DNA of 35,125 nucleotides, taken from the NCBI GenBank assembly GCA_002751075.1, contig NAOQ01000540.1, positions 2,552-37,676 on the forward strand, in the 5' to 3' direction. The stretch is from Ichthyophonus hoferi. Taxonomy: Eukaryota > Opisthokonta > Ichthyosporea > Ichthyophonida > Ichthyophonidae. The notes below the pieces were generated by a model, which saw only the letters and a list, made by a program, of their open reading frames with translations, did no database searches and was not told the DNA's origin. Each line of letters starts with the position of its first letter. The first letter of the stretch is position 1. This document shows positions 1 through 11,902 of this stretch, one piece after another. Position numbers and translations under genes: made by a program.

Positions 1-490
1 TTTCAATAAAAAGAAAATATAAATATGAAAAAAAGAAAATTAATTATCATTACAGAAAAATCATAATATTTTATTAATAAAAGAGTATGTTATATTCTGC
101 CTAGAACCATTAACTAGAACATTTCATATATACTCTTTTAAAACAAACGTGTAATGAAACAAACCAAGATACCTCCCGCTATAGCCATTTGTGCAAAAAA
201 CACTTAATATAACGTATAGTTCAATGTATATTGCATATGATCTGCAATAACGATTTACAAATTGATCTAAATAATGAACAGACGGTCTATTACCTACCCA
301 ACCCTTTTACATACGAATATTATTATTTCCATATAATAATATTCTTATTCATGCTGGAATTCTCTATGGTCAAAAATAAGATGTGCCTTGGCAAATAGTG
401 CTGCTTGACATTCATTGGATGTCTTTATTTTTCTGTGCCCTATACATGTACGTTAATTGGTCTATGCTTCCTTTATAATTGAATATGTAA
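1..490. other. 3' flank of the SLC66A1-like gene
   Basis: No gene is visible here. On the minus strand a canonical polyadenylation hexamer AATAAA (plus-strand tttatt at 424-429) lies about 60 bases beyond the stop codon of the PQ-loop gene, so the 3' end of that transcript probably falls between about 400 and 420. The rest is AT-rich sequence with no open frame of note. Confidence 0.4.
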
Positions 491-3400
491 TTAGAAGTAC
501 AGTGGTGAATTATGTTGAACATTACAAACAGAATGGGGTCCTGGTAAGAGGAGTGAGCATTCATTGGTTCCCCGGTATGGACTAGTGATTATTGACCTAT
601 CAATCGTGTTTGATTTGGAAGGTTGATAGATACGGAACTGAATAAATATAAGAAAATCAAAACCTAAGGTACCCACACTGAGTAGAGAAAAGATGTATAA
701 AGGGGTGGGTATATGTGTTAGTAAATGAATATATGCAATATGCAATAGTAAAAAACGGGGAATATACATTTTCAGTTTCATGTGCTTCGAGTTGTGTCTC
801 CATGTATACCCATATTGTCACTTTTATCAGTATAGGCAGCAGTCAACATCATTAATCACGCAGCAATCCCCAATTCATTACATTAATTAGCGTAATCTAT
901 TCCAACTCGAGTATCCATTCTATCTCCTATATTATGATTCTAAAACTAACCACTAATTGGCCGCCATTTTTTTCTTAAAAGGCCAGAGATATGCTATTAT
1001 ACTCTCAATATAAATGCAATCATATTCTAGTATATTAATACTCTCTTTCAGGCCTTGGATCTGGAATATAGACCTCAATTAATTCAATAATTATGATTTC
1101 TTAACCATGACAACTGGATTAATCTGCATTATACTATCTTATATTATATTACCTGCCAATAATCCATGGTAGACGGTGGAGCAAGAATTTAGATTCCAAG
1201 GATTTGATGAAAATAGAGAGAGAATAGGTAACATTGCCCATCATGGCCAATAAAAACATAACTAATGCCAGTCCTCCAGTGGACTGCCGTTTATACTGCA
1301 TATATTTTTATATATCATTTAAGTAATTAATTAGTTGGTGTATAAGTGATTTATGATATATACATAGATATGCACTGATAGCAATTGGTCATAGCCTATT
1401 ATACTGTATTATGTTATAGTAAATTATACCAAATTATATACTATTGTGTTAAATAAATTTTATTACCTACTATACTATACTATACTATATACTAAATTAT
1501 ATTATACCATCTTATACTATATTATATTGAGAGGCAACCGATATATCACAGAACCAACAAAAAAACATCAGTACAACTCTCACGATTACAACGCAGAAGT
1601 ATGTATGTATGCCTATGTATTTCTAGCAGAATAAATATACAGTATAGAAAGAATAGACTTACATTTCGGTATATCTGTGGCAGGCGGGATACTAAATAAC
1701 AGAGTGTGGATGCAATGCCAATTATATATCCAATCTGCTCTGTTTGATTCTATAGAGAGGGTGTAACCCAATTACCAATTGACCAATTAAATATAAAGTA
1801 TAAAATAGTTGATCCTTCATACATTGATACATAAATACATATATGTAGATATATATATAGTTAGATAGACAAACTGTGTACGCTATAATTTATAGATGAA
1901 GATGGATGATTAACAGTGAAAGGGGACAGTTAAAAAAAAGGCTGCGAAAGAAGAACGATATTATATTATATTACATTATATTTTAATTTTATATAGTATT
2001 ATACTTTATTCCATTACATTACAATACCATGTTACTTACCTTAAAGAAGGGAGAGGAAGATATAGATTGAAGTAGCCGACTCGTTCCAGGAGTGACTATA
2101 AAATCGGCGTTTGATTGGTTGTATAGAGACATCAATAAGCCACTAGTCGCCAGATACAGCCCTACGCACTTAAGAGTAGTAATTTCATTTTCCCTCATAG
2201 GTTTAGGTGCGTGACCAGCTAGGTCTATAGGAATAATGTATAAATACGTATGCCCATGTGTACAGACATCATAGTGGGATAATATGATGGTATAATAATT
2301 ATAGTATGATAAGACGATACAATAATGAAATAATAGTATGATAGTGTTCATCACGGTATGGATATTCATCTATGTAAAATGGTATACCTATACGTATATA
2401 TAAGAATGGATTAATATTGGTAGGTATGAGTGCAAGAATATTCCGATGGCTCTTAACAGGTTTATATTTTCATATTCGTACTTGCGAGGGTATGTTCGTA
2501 TATATGTGTTATAACTGACAGACTATCTTTATATATGTAACTGTAAACATACATCAAACAACATAATATAGTATTATCTTATACCACCATGTATAATAAC
2601 AAGGACATAATATATCCTACTATATCGTACAATACCATAAATCTCTAATAGCACTACTATAATAATATATCCTACCATATCATGTCATATCATCACGCTA
2701 TAAAAGCACCAATCTAATATATCCTATTATATCATATAGTACCATAACGCTATAATAACACCACTATAACACATACTAACAAATTATATTAGATCATACT
2801 ATAACGCTATAATAACACCACTATAACACATACTAACAAATTATATTAGATCATACTATACAATAAAACTATAGTGGCATTAATACAATATAGCTTACTA
2901 TAAAATACCGTGTCATAAAGCTATAGTAAACTTATATAGTATACCGGTGCGAAATAAAAACATATACATACGCCTAGCTTTAAGGTAAGCCTTCATTTTG
3001 TAGTAGGATGCCTGGAGCACCAGTAGAATGTCCATACTGACAAAGTAGTGAGCTGTAAATATCTGGCCACATACAGGTATAAGTATGTATGAGTATATAT
3101 GTACTCTACCTATGTGTCCAATATAGCTACATGGAAGCATAGGTAAAATAACTATAATTATAGCTATAATTATCCAATTAATTAATGCTGGATTCTGCAG
3201 TATTCTATATATAAAATGCAATATTTAGAAAATACAAAAAGGGTCTGCCTGAGACAGAATGGCGACTCTTGATTATGTAGTGATACTGAATAAAGGCTAT
3301 ACAGTTTTCATCCTAAATTCTCTACTGGCAATAGTTGACTATCATTCTGAACATAAATGTGATAATTACTATACAGGATGAACTTGACATGGCGTACATT

Positions 3401-5252
3401 TCCAATATATTATTATGATAGGTAGTTTTATAATATACTGTATGATATTCGCCACAAAAACAAAGTATCAGAATACATTATTAGTATATATTGGAAATTT
3501 TTATATTTTATTGAACACGTTACAATATAAATACTATATTCGATTCGATAGAATACAATAACCAAATAACTATATACAAACTGGTGCATCTTATTGGACG
3601 GATTTCAATATAAATATTACACTTTATTGGGTGAAATGTAATAGGTTAATCGCCATACATCATCCCTAAAACATATTACTAGATACGTTACTATATAAAT
3701 GCTATATTTGAAGGGATAGAATGCAATAGCTTAATCATTATGTATTAACACAGACATATCTTTGGGCATCTATATATATACATATAAATATAATTACACG
3801 TATAAGTATTATGTATAAAGATTAGCACACCTGTGTGGCCATTTGATTGGTCATAATTGCACCAATCAGGTTGAGACCATCTCCTAGGAGCCAATAAGAA
3901 AGGAACACGATGGAGATGGCATCCGCAGATCCATTGCGGAAATTTTTAATCAATTGACTAAAAGGGGATAGGGGGAATGTGAATATATCATACAGATATG
4001 ACAGTATGATAGTATAATAGGATGCGTATACTAGTGTGATAGTACAATAATATGGCAATAGGATATATACGTATCTATGCATAAAGATATCTATTACACA
4101 AGACATACTATATTTATAGATTGGGAGGCAAAAAAAAGTCTTGATTGTTTCATATATATGCATTTACCTCATAGCAAGAAAATATTATGATAGAGAAATA
4201 TTGTATAATACCCAAGGTGTCAAATAAGTAATTTATCATTTTTATGATTCCCACGATTAATTGTAATCCCACTTTTAATGGCGTAATATAATTGGGCAGG
4301 GATGAATTTCTGGAAGAACTTATGTATTTGCTATGAACTGTTGTATACATTTTTTTATATTATGAAATATAATATGGTATGATATGATACGAGATGATAT
4401 TTTATGATATGTCAACATAAAAAGTCTACAATACTACCATCTTCTTTACATTCATTTCCAATCCAAGTCAAAAGAAGCCCAATATAGTAACTTATACATC
4501 CATTACGTCATGTATACTTAACGTTTTCATGATTTAAACGTCATCTATGTATTATATTCTAACTTATCATATAACATTAAAATACATAATATTGTATATT
4601 ATATCACGTTATGGCACATGATATTACATTCTATATAACACTATATCCCAGTCTAGTAGATATTCTCTCAATACAGCATATCTTATCATAGGGAAATAAA
4701 TATACAAGAAGAAAGTATAGCCTTTTAAATATAAACACGGTCCTGGTTTGTGGCAAACCAAGCTGGTGTCCCGGTGATTATAATTAATTACACTAACCTC
4801 AGATATATGACGTGAAATATATAATCGGTTAGACTAATAGTGTAAATGTATAATTGGACAAAATTGTATCATATACTTTTGACTGGTGCAAAGTATATTA
4901 TAAATTTATTATTGGACAACCGTATATATATTATAATATACTACTTCACTTTACTCCGCGCTAAATTGCATCCTATTACATTATCTTACATTACACTACA
5001 CTATCCTACATTACATTATATGATATCATGATATATTAAATTATAGTATCCAATAAAAAACTAACATTGTAATTTACAAGTTGATACGTACGGTGTTTGG
5101 GCACCAAGCCAGAAACCAATAGATGATAGGCCAATAATAAAGGAGGCAACGTCTTTCGATGTGTGTATACACTCTCCAAAATAATTGTATATAAACGGTA
5201 TTCCATCCACACAGGGCCCCTTATTGGCTGAGACATTCTGATCATATACCAT
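491..5252 (-). CDS. SLC66A1: Lysosomal cationic amino-acid transporter, PQ-loop family (SLC66A1/PQLC2/YPQ1-like)
   Basis: Seven coding exons in transcript order: 5252-5092, 3957-3831, 3062-2972, 2224-2040, 1749-1663, 1295-1153, 677-491. All junctions are GT..AG and in phase, giving 326 residues (human protein about 291). The two PQ-loop motifs are present: AQTPQLIKNF, with P54 split across the first intron and Q55 after it, and SRLPQIYRN (P212-Q213). Membrane segments around them align with the family, for example GDGLNLIGAI, ALVMFLLAMMGN and FDFLIFIQF. An NVS glycosylation sequon (N6) sits in the predicted lumenal N terminus. The C-terminal tail carries ExxxLL (E304-C-S-L-L-L309), the type of acidic dileucine signal that sends human SLC66A1 to lysosomes. 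Known family role: export of lysine, arginine and cationic mixed disulfides from lysosomes or vacuoles. The start is uncertain: ATG at 5252 needs no extra exon, but an acceptor at 5238 could join a short upstream exon. AATAAA follows the stop. Confidence 0.9.
2747..2860. repeat. Perfect 57-bp tandem duplication in an intron
   Basis: Two identical 57-bp units, 2747-2803 and 2804-2860, lie head to tail in the fourth intron of the SLC66A1-like gene. More diverged relatives of the unit (cgctataa..agcacc..atatcctat..) run back to about 2580, so this looks like the freshest step of an ongoing tandem expansion. No coding content. Confidence 0.9.
3172..3390 (+). repeat. Dispersed repeat, copy A (intron of the SLC66A1-like gene)
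   Basis: About 215 bp that can be aligned by eye with 24011-24225 in the same orientation, from aatgctggattctg through gtagtgatactg and atacagtttt to the gaacat..gtgataattatta region. By eye roughly three quarters of positions agree. I found no terminal inverted repeats, no coding sequence and no RNA polymerase III boxes, so the class (SINE, MITE remnant or other) is open. It lies upstream, on the gene strand, of the third coding exon. Confidence 0.7.
3517..3728. repeat. Diverged local direct repeat in an intron
   Basis: A 44-bp stretch at 3517-3560 (acgttacaatataaatac...) recurs at 3685-3728 (acgttactatataaatgc...) with about ten differences. A weaker relative may lie between them near 3600. 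This is non-coding intron sequence of the SLC66A1-like gene. Confidence 0.5.
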
Positions 5253-5354
5253 GTATAATCAATAAAATTTGATAATGTTTTTATGGTCTTTTAGCTATAA
5301 GTTGCATAATATAATGAAACACATGGTAATATAATATAATAGCATATATTATTT

Positions 5355-5445
5355 TACACTCTCCTAAGTAGATGTACACGGTATAGTATCAACACAGACC
5401 CCCTTATTGACAGAGGAATTATGATCACATACCACACAATTAATA
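5355..5445 (-). pseudogene. Diverged copy of part of SLC66A1 coding exon 1
   Basis: This stretch repeats 5168-5265, which is the 5' part of the first listed coding exon plus its upstream flank, starting from the shared tacactctcc. In the exon frame the copy reads VNKGVCVDTIP where the exon reads ANKGPCVDGIP. The splice acceptor candidate gatcag of the exon is gatcat in the copy, and the ATG is gone. It lies about 190 bp upstream on the gene strand. Most likely it is a partial tandem duplication that is not spliced into the mRNA. Confidence 0.65.
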
Positions 5446-5841
5446 ATGATTAGCTTGTACAATATAATATAACATAACATAATATAATCCAATATAACAA
5501 TACAACATAATAATATACTATAATATAATAGCATAGTACTGAATATACAAGGTACAAGCCCTAGGCATATAGGAAGTTACATATAAAGAATAAATGATAA
5601 ACAATAGTAAAGAGAATAATTGAGGCGTGACTATATGATAGTGCGAGAGAAGGAAAGTGGATTGGTGGGGTATTGTCTATTTCATGTATCTTATGATATA
5701 TATATAGGATTATATTATACATACAAATACATTTCTAAATTCTAGTTGGAAAGATGTAAAAATAGAATAGATTCACTTTAATGTCACTATAATGCCAAGT
5801 TCACTTCTCTCAAAACAAAACAAAACAAAATAATCGTGTAC

Positions 5842-5905
5842 CTCCAATAAATTCATGGTGTTTCCTGCTGGTGCAGCCCAATCAATATGACCTGTTAGAG
5901 GTGGG
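5842..5905 (-). other. Candidate 5' exon of the SLC66A1-like gene
   Basis: On the minus strand a good acceptor (cccacctctaacag, exon from 5891) is followed by an open stretch ending at GAG|GTACACG (donor after 5842). It contains an ATG at 5856 that gives MNLLE and ends in phase 0. The exon beginning at 5237 also starts in phase 0 (NVSANKG), so the two could join. The sequence upstream of the ATG would be 5' untranslated. A leader of about this length fits the family, but the ATG at 5252 is an equally simple start. Confidence 0.35.
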
Positions 5906-5922
5906 GCAATACGAACAGATCA

Positions 5923-8228
5923 CTAAAATACATAACATATTTTAATAAAATATACACTATTAACCTATGTAATATATACGTAAGAGTTAATTAGGACCGA
6001 CAGTGGTGTGTACATATACTGCCTAGATATTAAGCTACGTTATAACATATCATACCATATAGTATTGATATATCGCACTATATAGTACTAGCTAAATAAC
6101 TCTGGACCCCATTGAGTTTGACAATGGTAAGCGTTTGTAGTAGTCATATCACACAATATCATACAACAACATCCATTATCACGAAGTTTCAATTACCACT
6201 CAAATAAGCGCATTCTTTCTATAAAAATAGTGCCTATTATAAGCACACAACCTATAGATACAACAACACATATGCATATATATTGTTATGTGAAATGGGT
6301 AGGATAGTATGTTAAAATAGATGGAAAGATGACCAAGTTTAAAAAGATTTCTTATTGTTTTGTTACAGATTTCAACAAGTAGACCCATATGATATCTTCC
6401 TCCATTTCTTTATACCCATATGGTTATTTATATATATATTCCTTTATGACTACTCTTTACATTAAATTATATCTATATTATATCTATATATATATAGAAA
6501 TGTTTCCCCCTAGTTACTATAGCAACAACCTCCTTATAAACCATATTCATAACACTAACAGGATAGAGATGCAACAACTATAAAAATAGATAATCAAACC
6601 CAGAAAGCATTAAACGAACTGGGTCTTCTTTTTCGATTTCTGGTTGTTATATATTTGTGTGTGTATGTAAAGATGTAATGTGCATACAGTGCAGACATTA
6701 ACAATAAAGGCACATCAAATGTATATACAAAGCATTATAGCCTGTGAAGCGGCATCGGTAGTAGATGGTAGATGATTATTACAAGCTAAACAATGAATCC
6801 TAAACAGTTAAATAAAAGCATATTTAAAAAAGTAAGCACGTAAGTTTGGTTCTATAATAGTACCATAAGCTGTTAATATACCTTGTTCGGTTGTGAATAA
6901 AACAGTAATAATAATACTAATAATATAATAGTAAGAGTAAGAGAATTGCCGTTACTTCGTGTGGTTATAAACCAATTATATTATTGAAGAAAAAAAATAT
7001 TGAAAAAACTACCAACCAAAAGGAAACTTTCCAGTATTGAACGCATTGTTTTTATATAAATATACTAAGAATATACTCTTATAACAAAACTGGGATAGTT
7101 ATAAAGATTCATTTACGGTGTCTTAAAGTTCGTCATAGGTATGATGCGTGATACTTAAATAATTAACAAGAATGTACTTTATTTTATATATTTATGTTAA
7201 GCAAGAAAGCATCATAAAACAATATTTTATTTTTGAATAAACAATTACGTAAGTATAAAATCAGTATATAAATTTGTATGATAAACAATTAAATTATTTA
7301 GTAACTTAACAATCAAGATTACCATGGGTACGCTGCCATTGCTCAATATGAGTTCACAGTGTAAAGCTTAGGTAACCAATAAAAATGTTTTGTATTGACG
7401 ACTTTGCGGTATAGTCAAAGTCATTGGTAATGGCTCATTTCAATTATTATTTTTTAATTTAATCTTAAACCTATTATTAAAAATCAATTTACTTATTTAA
7501 ATTGATTTTAGCTGTTATGTAATCAATAAATATATAGGGAATAGTCTTTTGAATATAATCAGGCATGCAAGTTACTGGAATGCGAGCACGAAACTTGAAT
7601 GAGTTAGACCAATAATCTACGCTTTATGCACTTTCCTAAATAAGGTTTTTGTTGCAAGATATTTAGCAATTTAACATAGCCTAGTATGAAGTAATATTAT
7701 TAAGGATCAATACAATGTATACTATCTAAAAAAAATTAAATTAAATTTTGTTTATTTTATGGAATAATTTTTATTACACTAGATTGCAAAAAAAAAAAAA
7801 AAAATTCATTATAAAATATTATATATTACAATTTGTGTTATACGTAATAGGTATGAGCAACAACCAGGTCCTCGGCCTATTGTGATGTCTCATATTTGTA
7901 TTCACTGTGTAGTTCATTGCACCCTGATACTTCTACGTATTTTCCAGATCCACCAATAATATCGAACATATATGCCGATTTCTGGAAGCAAATAACTATT
8001 ATCACGTTTATTTCACCTAACCGCAGAGCAAGATAAGGCATTGGTTTTCCAAGCATGCAAAATTAGTGAAATGACTTTAAAATATTACAATTGGTGGTGT
8101 ATTATTATATTTTAAAAATGTTTATCTATCTAATAACATATAAATCATGACGGACGGAGCAATATTTCAAATTGTACATTGGAAACAAACATAAAATACA
8201 GTGAGCATCAATATATGATTCTACTGCA
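5923..8228. other. Gene-free intergenic stretch
   Basis: No exon, RNA gene or mobile element can be supported. It contains AT-rich low-complexity sequence, a run of A at 7788-7803 and a short perfect hairpin at 7480-7509 (listed separately). Open frames here lack conserved motifs. Confidence 0.5.
7480..7509. repeat. Perfect 11-bp inverted repeat, 8-nt loop
   Basis: aaaatcaattt at 7480-7490 is followed after eight bases by its exact reverse complement at 7499-7509. In DNA this AT-rich such a hairpin may be chance. No gene ends next to it, so a terminator role is not suggested. Confidence 0.6.
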
Positions 8229-8351
8229 ATGGCCCTCGCGCCGATCTTCGCGTATGAAGTGGAGAAGTTGAATCAAAATAATAAGACTTCCTATTGGCTA
8301 ATAATGCATGATTTGTACAAAAGGAAATGTAGCAACGTAGTTTTAATGTAA
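8229..8351 (+). CDS. Short GC-rich open frame, possible 5' exon of the downstream gene
   Basis: An ATG at 8229 opens 40 codons beginning MALAPIFAYEVEKLNQNNKT and ending at a TAA. The first 50 bases are much richer in G, C and CpG than everything around them. A possible donor AAC|GTAGTT after 8336 leaves phase 0. A possible acceptor ag|AAG near 8891-8892 (tatttaatag) would continue in frame into the ATG at 8917. The acceptor has a poor pyrimidine tract, so the link is only a possibility; the frame could also be a stand-alone micropeptide or chance. Confidence 0.3.
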   Translation: MALAPIFAYEVEKLNQNNKTSYWLIMHDLYKRKCSNVVLM

Positions 8352-8916
8352 TTCTTATCTGTATCAGAATAATTATTATCGATCATATTTACAATTATTT
8401 TCATTAATATAAATGAAAATTTTAAATTAAATTCAATACTATGTTTTTATAATTTTTAATGTTAATAGTAATATTATTTCTATTAGCATTATTAATAATA
8501 TTATAGTAGAGGTAGTATACATAGATAAAAAAAATGGTGCAAGAATTTGGCTATCTGCTACCACAAAGTCTAGCTTTGGGAATCTAGACCATGATTGGTT
8601 GATCTTAGCTTCTAGAAGTTCAGTTTAAGCGTTTTATAGTGTCAACACTGCGCAATTACAGCATGTTTGTATTTTTTTTAAACTTTATTAGTAGGCTTTT
8701 TTCTAACTTTCGGAATGCCAAAGTCTACGACATACCGAGCCTAATCTAAAATTACACACTATTTCCCCCCCCCTATAAAACTTTCATGGCTCATAATATA
8801 AGGAGCTTTAAGTATTTATTTTTCTAAAGTAATCTACTCCCAATGTCATTTAGTTATATGCCTTGTCCATAGAAACTAGTATTTAATAGAAGTTAAGTTT
8901 TAATATAACTATTAAC

Positions 8917-9751
8917 ATGATAAGTCGTCAAATCAATAGAATGATCCATGATGATACAGACAGTATAAAGGGGAGATCATTCACAATGGGTTGCCATAGG
9001 GAGAGTGAATTACCGTTACCATTGAATGGTGTTCCAGCAGGCACAACTGAACAAGTTAATATAGATTCGGATATTGAACTTATTGAGTTAAGCGAAGTTT
9101 CCCCAGTATATGCTTTCATAAAAAAGCAGAAAGCGGTGTATCTTAACAAAAAGAATATAGGTCATGTACAAGCGGGCATTATAAAAAAGGATAGATCAAA
9201 GGTAATACACCAGGAAAACGCAATCCCTAAAATTATTGTTTCAACGACCTCGACGAGTGTTGCTGACGAAGAGGCCAAAAAAATACAGGATGAACAGGAT
9301 GATACTAATACATTGCAAGCAGATGGCATTCTACAGTTACGAAGAAAAAGTTCACCTGCTGTGCTTCATACATACCATGAGGCTCTATCGTCTCTCGACG
9401 AGGTTTCATTAAAGTCCTCAGAGTCGCCAGAGTACCATAGTGACTCCCTAGTCGAGACCAAGGCTGCGGTATCTAGATTGAAGAAGAAGGAATTACTTCA
9501 CGAATCATGCCCTTCTTCTCCCAACATTTTAATGAACAGAATAGCACAAGCAGTAAAGAATTTAGCATTTCCTTATATGGCTTCCCCTAAGTTAGCTAGA
9601 CAGTCAAAGGCAAGCACTGGTTCTTTGTTGTTTAACGCGACAACAGACCCGTCTAAGAAACATAATGCCATGGTCCTTCAGTCAAAAATATTTGCTACTC
9701 GTACAAAACTGTCACCAGAACTTGAGGTTAGTATGAGTTCATAATAGTGTA

Positions 9752-9785
<34 letters not shown>

Positions 9786-11902
9786 TATTGATATGTATAG
9801 ATAAATTGAAAGTGTTATATTATATCAATACAGGGTTCCTGCTATGTTATTGATTATCCTGTCATTGTTCTTCTATACCTTATCACGCTTTTTCTATGTG
9901 TAGACACAGGCTCAAATGCATATACCTATACACTACATCATTAATAAATTGATACTGTCCTACCATATTGAGTTACATATATACTAATATATTATGAGAC
10001 AGGGTAGGTAAAATAAAATAAGATATGCAGTGTGAAATATAATGGGATATATAGTAAGCTATTTTTGTCTAGGGTAGTGGCTTACCCTGTACTCTTATTA
10101 AAGGACAATGTTCGATACCTTTCAGGTTTAGCTATTATATATTTTTTGGATCATTAATTATATCATGTTAAATTATTTCTTATTTTACTCGTCATCTCAA
10201 TAAATACCATTTCATATTTCCATATATTATTATGACATTATTGCATTGCAAATCGAGATACATCATAACACAACTACTAAAATCCAAAATAGAAACAACT
10301 GGAAATCATCAACGAAACCAATCGTAAGCAAATACTAGGGTTGATTGATAGAGTCAAAGCCATAGAACATGACATACTAGGCTGTATGGAACCGCTATGC
10401 GATCATAGAGATTGCAATCAGCGTCAGTTAAATCTAGCCACTCGGAAACTTGAAAAGGCTTTTATAATGGTTGATAGGTGAGTGGCTGATTTTTTTTCTT
10501 TCTCTAAGTATACTCAAGAATAAATGGATTTGGTTTACTACCATTGGCTGTATGTAGCAAAGTCTGAATTGAGGTTGATGGAATTACTCGTGTTAATTTA
10601 TATTAGGCGTATGAATGACTGATTGGTGTTCATAATACGTGAGGGGTTGATGATTGACCCGAAATGACCTTGATCATTAAGCAAATAACGTCATGTAATA
10701 GTGCCATATATTATAATATAAGTATTATTACTATGTATGTGTTTATACACATCATGACATGCATGACTACGTTCGAAATCACTTCTATATGTATATGCAC
10801 ACCAACTAATGCAAGTCTCAGAAATTTTGGCTAGTTCCAAGCCATTCATTGTCTAGCTTTTAAATATTTTTATGTTATCTTTAACTTATATGTATAGGAG
10901 TGTTACTATCTTTATGTAAAAGTATGGAATGGGTCAACCATTTCCCATTGATATCACATCGTTTTGTAAAATATCTTTGTCCGTTTGTTTTTTGTAAATC
11001 CTGGCGTGTTATTTATGCTATCTTATTTATTCTCCCTTTCTCCGCACTCGAATGGAAGGATATTCAGCCTTGTGTAAACAAGATAAAATACACATAAAGT
11101 GAAACATGAATATGCCATAATAGTTAATAAATGTACTAACCTTGATCCCCTTTTCCGTTGCTTTCACACGTACACGCATATATACAGATATGTAGAAGCC
11201 ATGTACCATTTTATTTGCATGGGTTATACAGGGGTATTTCTTTCATGTCAGAAAAATCTTTTTAGTGCAGAAAAAGATGCTAACTTATGGAGAGCTGAAC
11301 ACCAAGCATTGCACCGGTTCTTAGCAAAACATAGAGATTTATTGTTGGAGGCTAGCTATGAGGGAGCCAAGGTGGCGTATAAGGTGGGTAGCATGGGCGC
11401 ATATGATGTAATACGTGGTATATAATGTTATATGTAGTATATATGTAGCATATGATAGCACATATAGGATATCAGGTAGATGATATAGTACGTTATAGCA
11501 ACAACTGCCTAATTCCTTATTCTAATGACTGTCAAATCTACACAGTCCCTTCTAGAGCACCTAGGCTTTCTCCGGCGACAACAAAAGCATATCACGCGAT
11601 ACTACACTAAATACAAAAAACAGCTGATACGTAAGCCATCGGATAGCGACGATACAACCGATAATCGAGATCGAAATGGACTAGATAGGTTGTCGTCACG
11701 ACATCCATGGGCACACAGCCCTACAGGTAGTGGAATAGGGTCCTCTTACACACATAGAGAGACGATGGCCTTACCCGAGGCAGTGTATGTGATGCAGTAT
11801 ACCCCAGCCATGCCTGCACCTTACACAGCTGTATTAATGGAAGGCAACTCCCCACTGGGGACATTTGCTTCAGGAAAAGAGCGCAAGAAACATAGTTTTT
11901 AA
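8917..11902 (+). CDS. Unassigned 489-residue protein, disordered N-half and helical C-half
   Basis: Four exons: 8917-9726, 10293-10477, 11266-11383, 11546-11902. Donors are GAG|GTTAGT, TAG|GTGAGT and AAG|GTGGGT. Lengths 810+185+118+357 sum to 490 codons with no stop inside, which supports the model. I do not recognise the family. Residues 1-270 are polar and Ser/Thr-rich, with basic-serine patches such as LRRKSSPAV and a run SLKSSESPEYHSDS, so probably disordered and phosphorylated. Residues 271-420 look like a bundle of long helices: QILGLIDRVKAIEHD, a short Cys/His-containing turn CMEPLCDHRDC, then LWRAEHQALHRFLAKHRDLL and SLLEHLGFLRRQQ. The last 70 residues are again polar. No signal peptide or membrane segment is seen. 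The start could lie further upstream (see 8229). Confidence 0.7.
9752..9785. repeat. (AAT)n microsatellite
   Basis: About eleven aat units just after the donor of the first intron of the unassigned gene. A polymorphic marker at most. Confidence 0.9.

Noticed and set aside
6110-6145. Plus-strand exon-like piece ending in CAATG|GTAAGC
   Set aside because: Only an isolated donor-like match with no open frame or acceptor that makes an exon.
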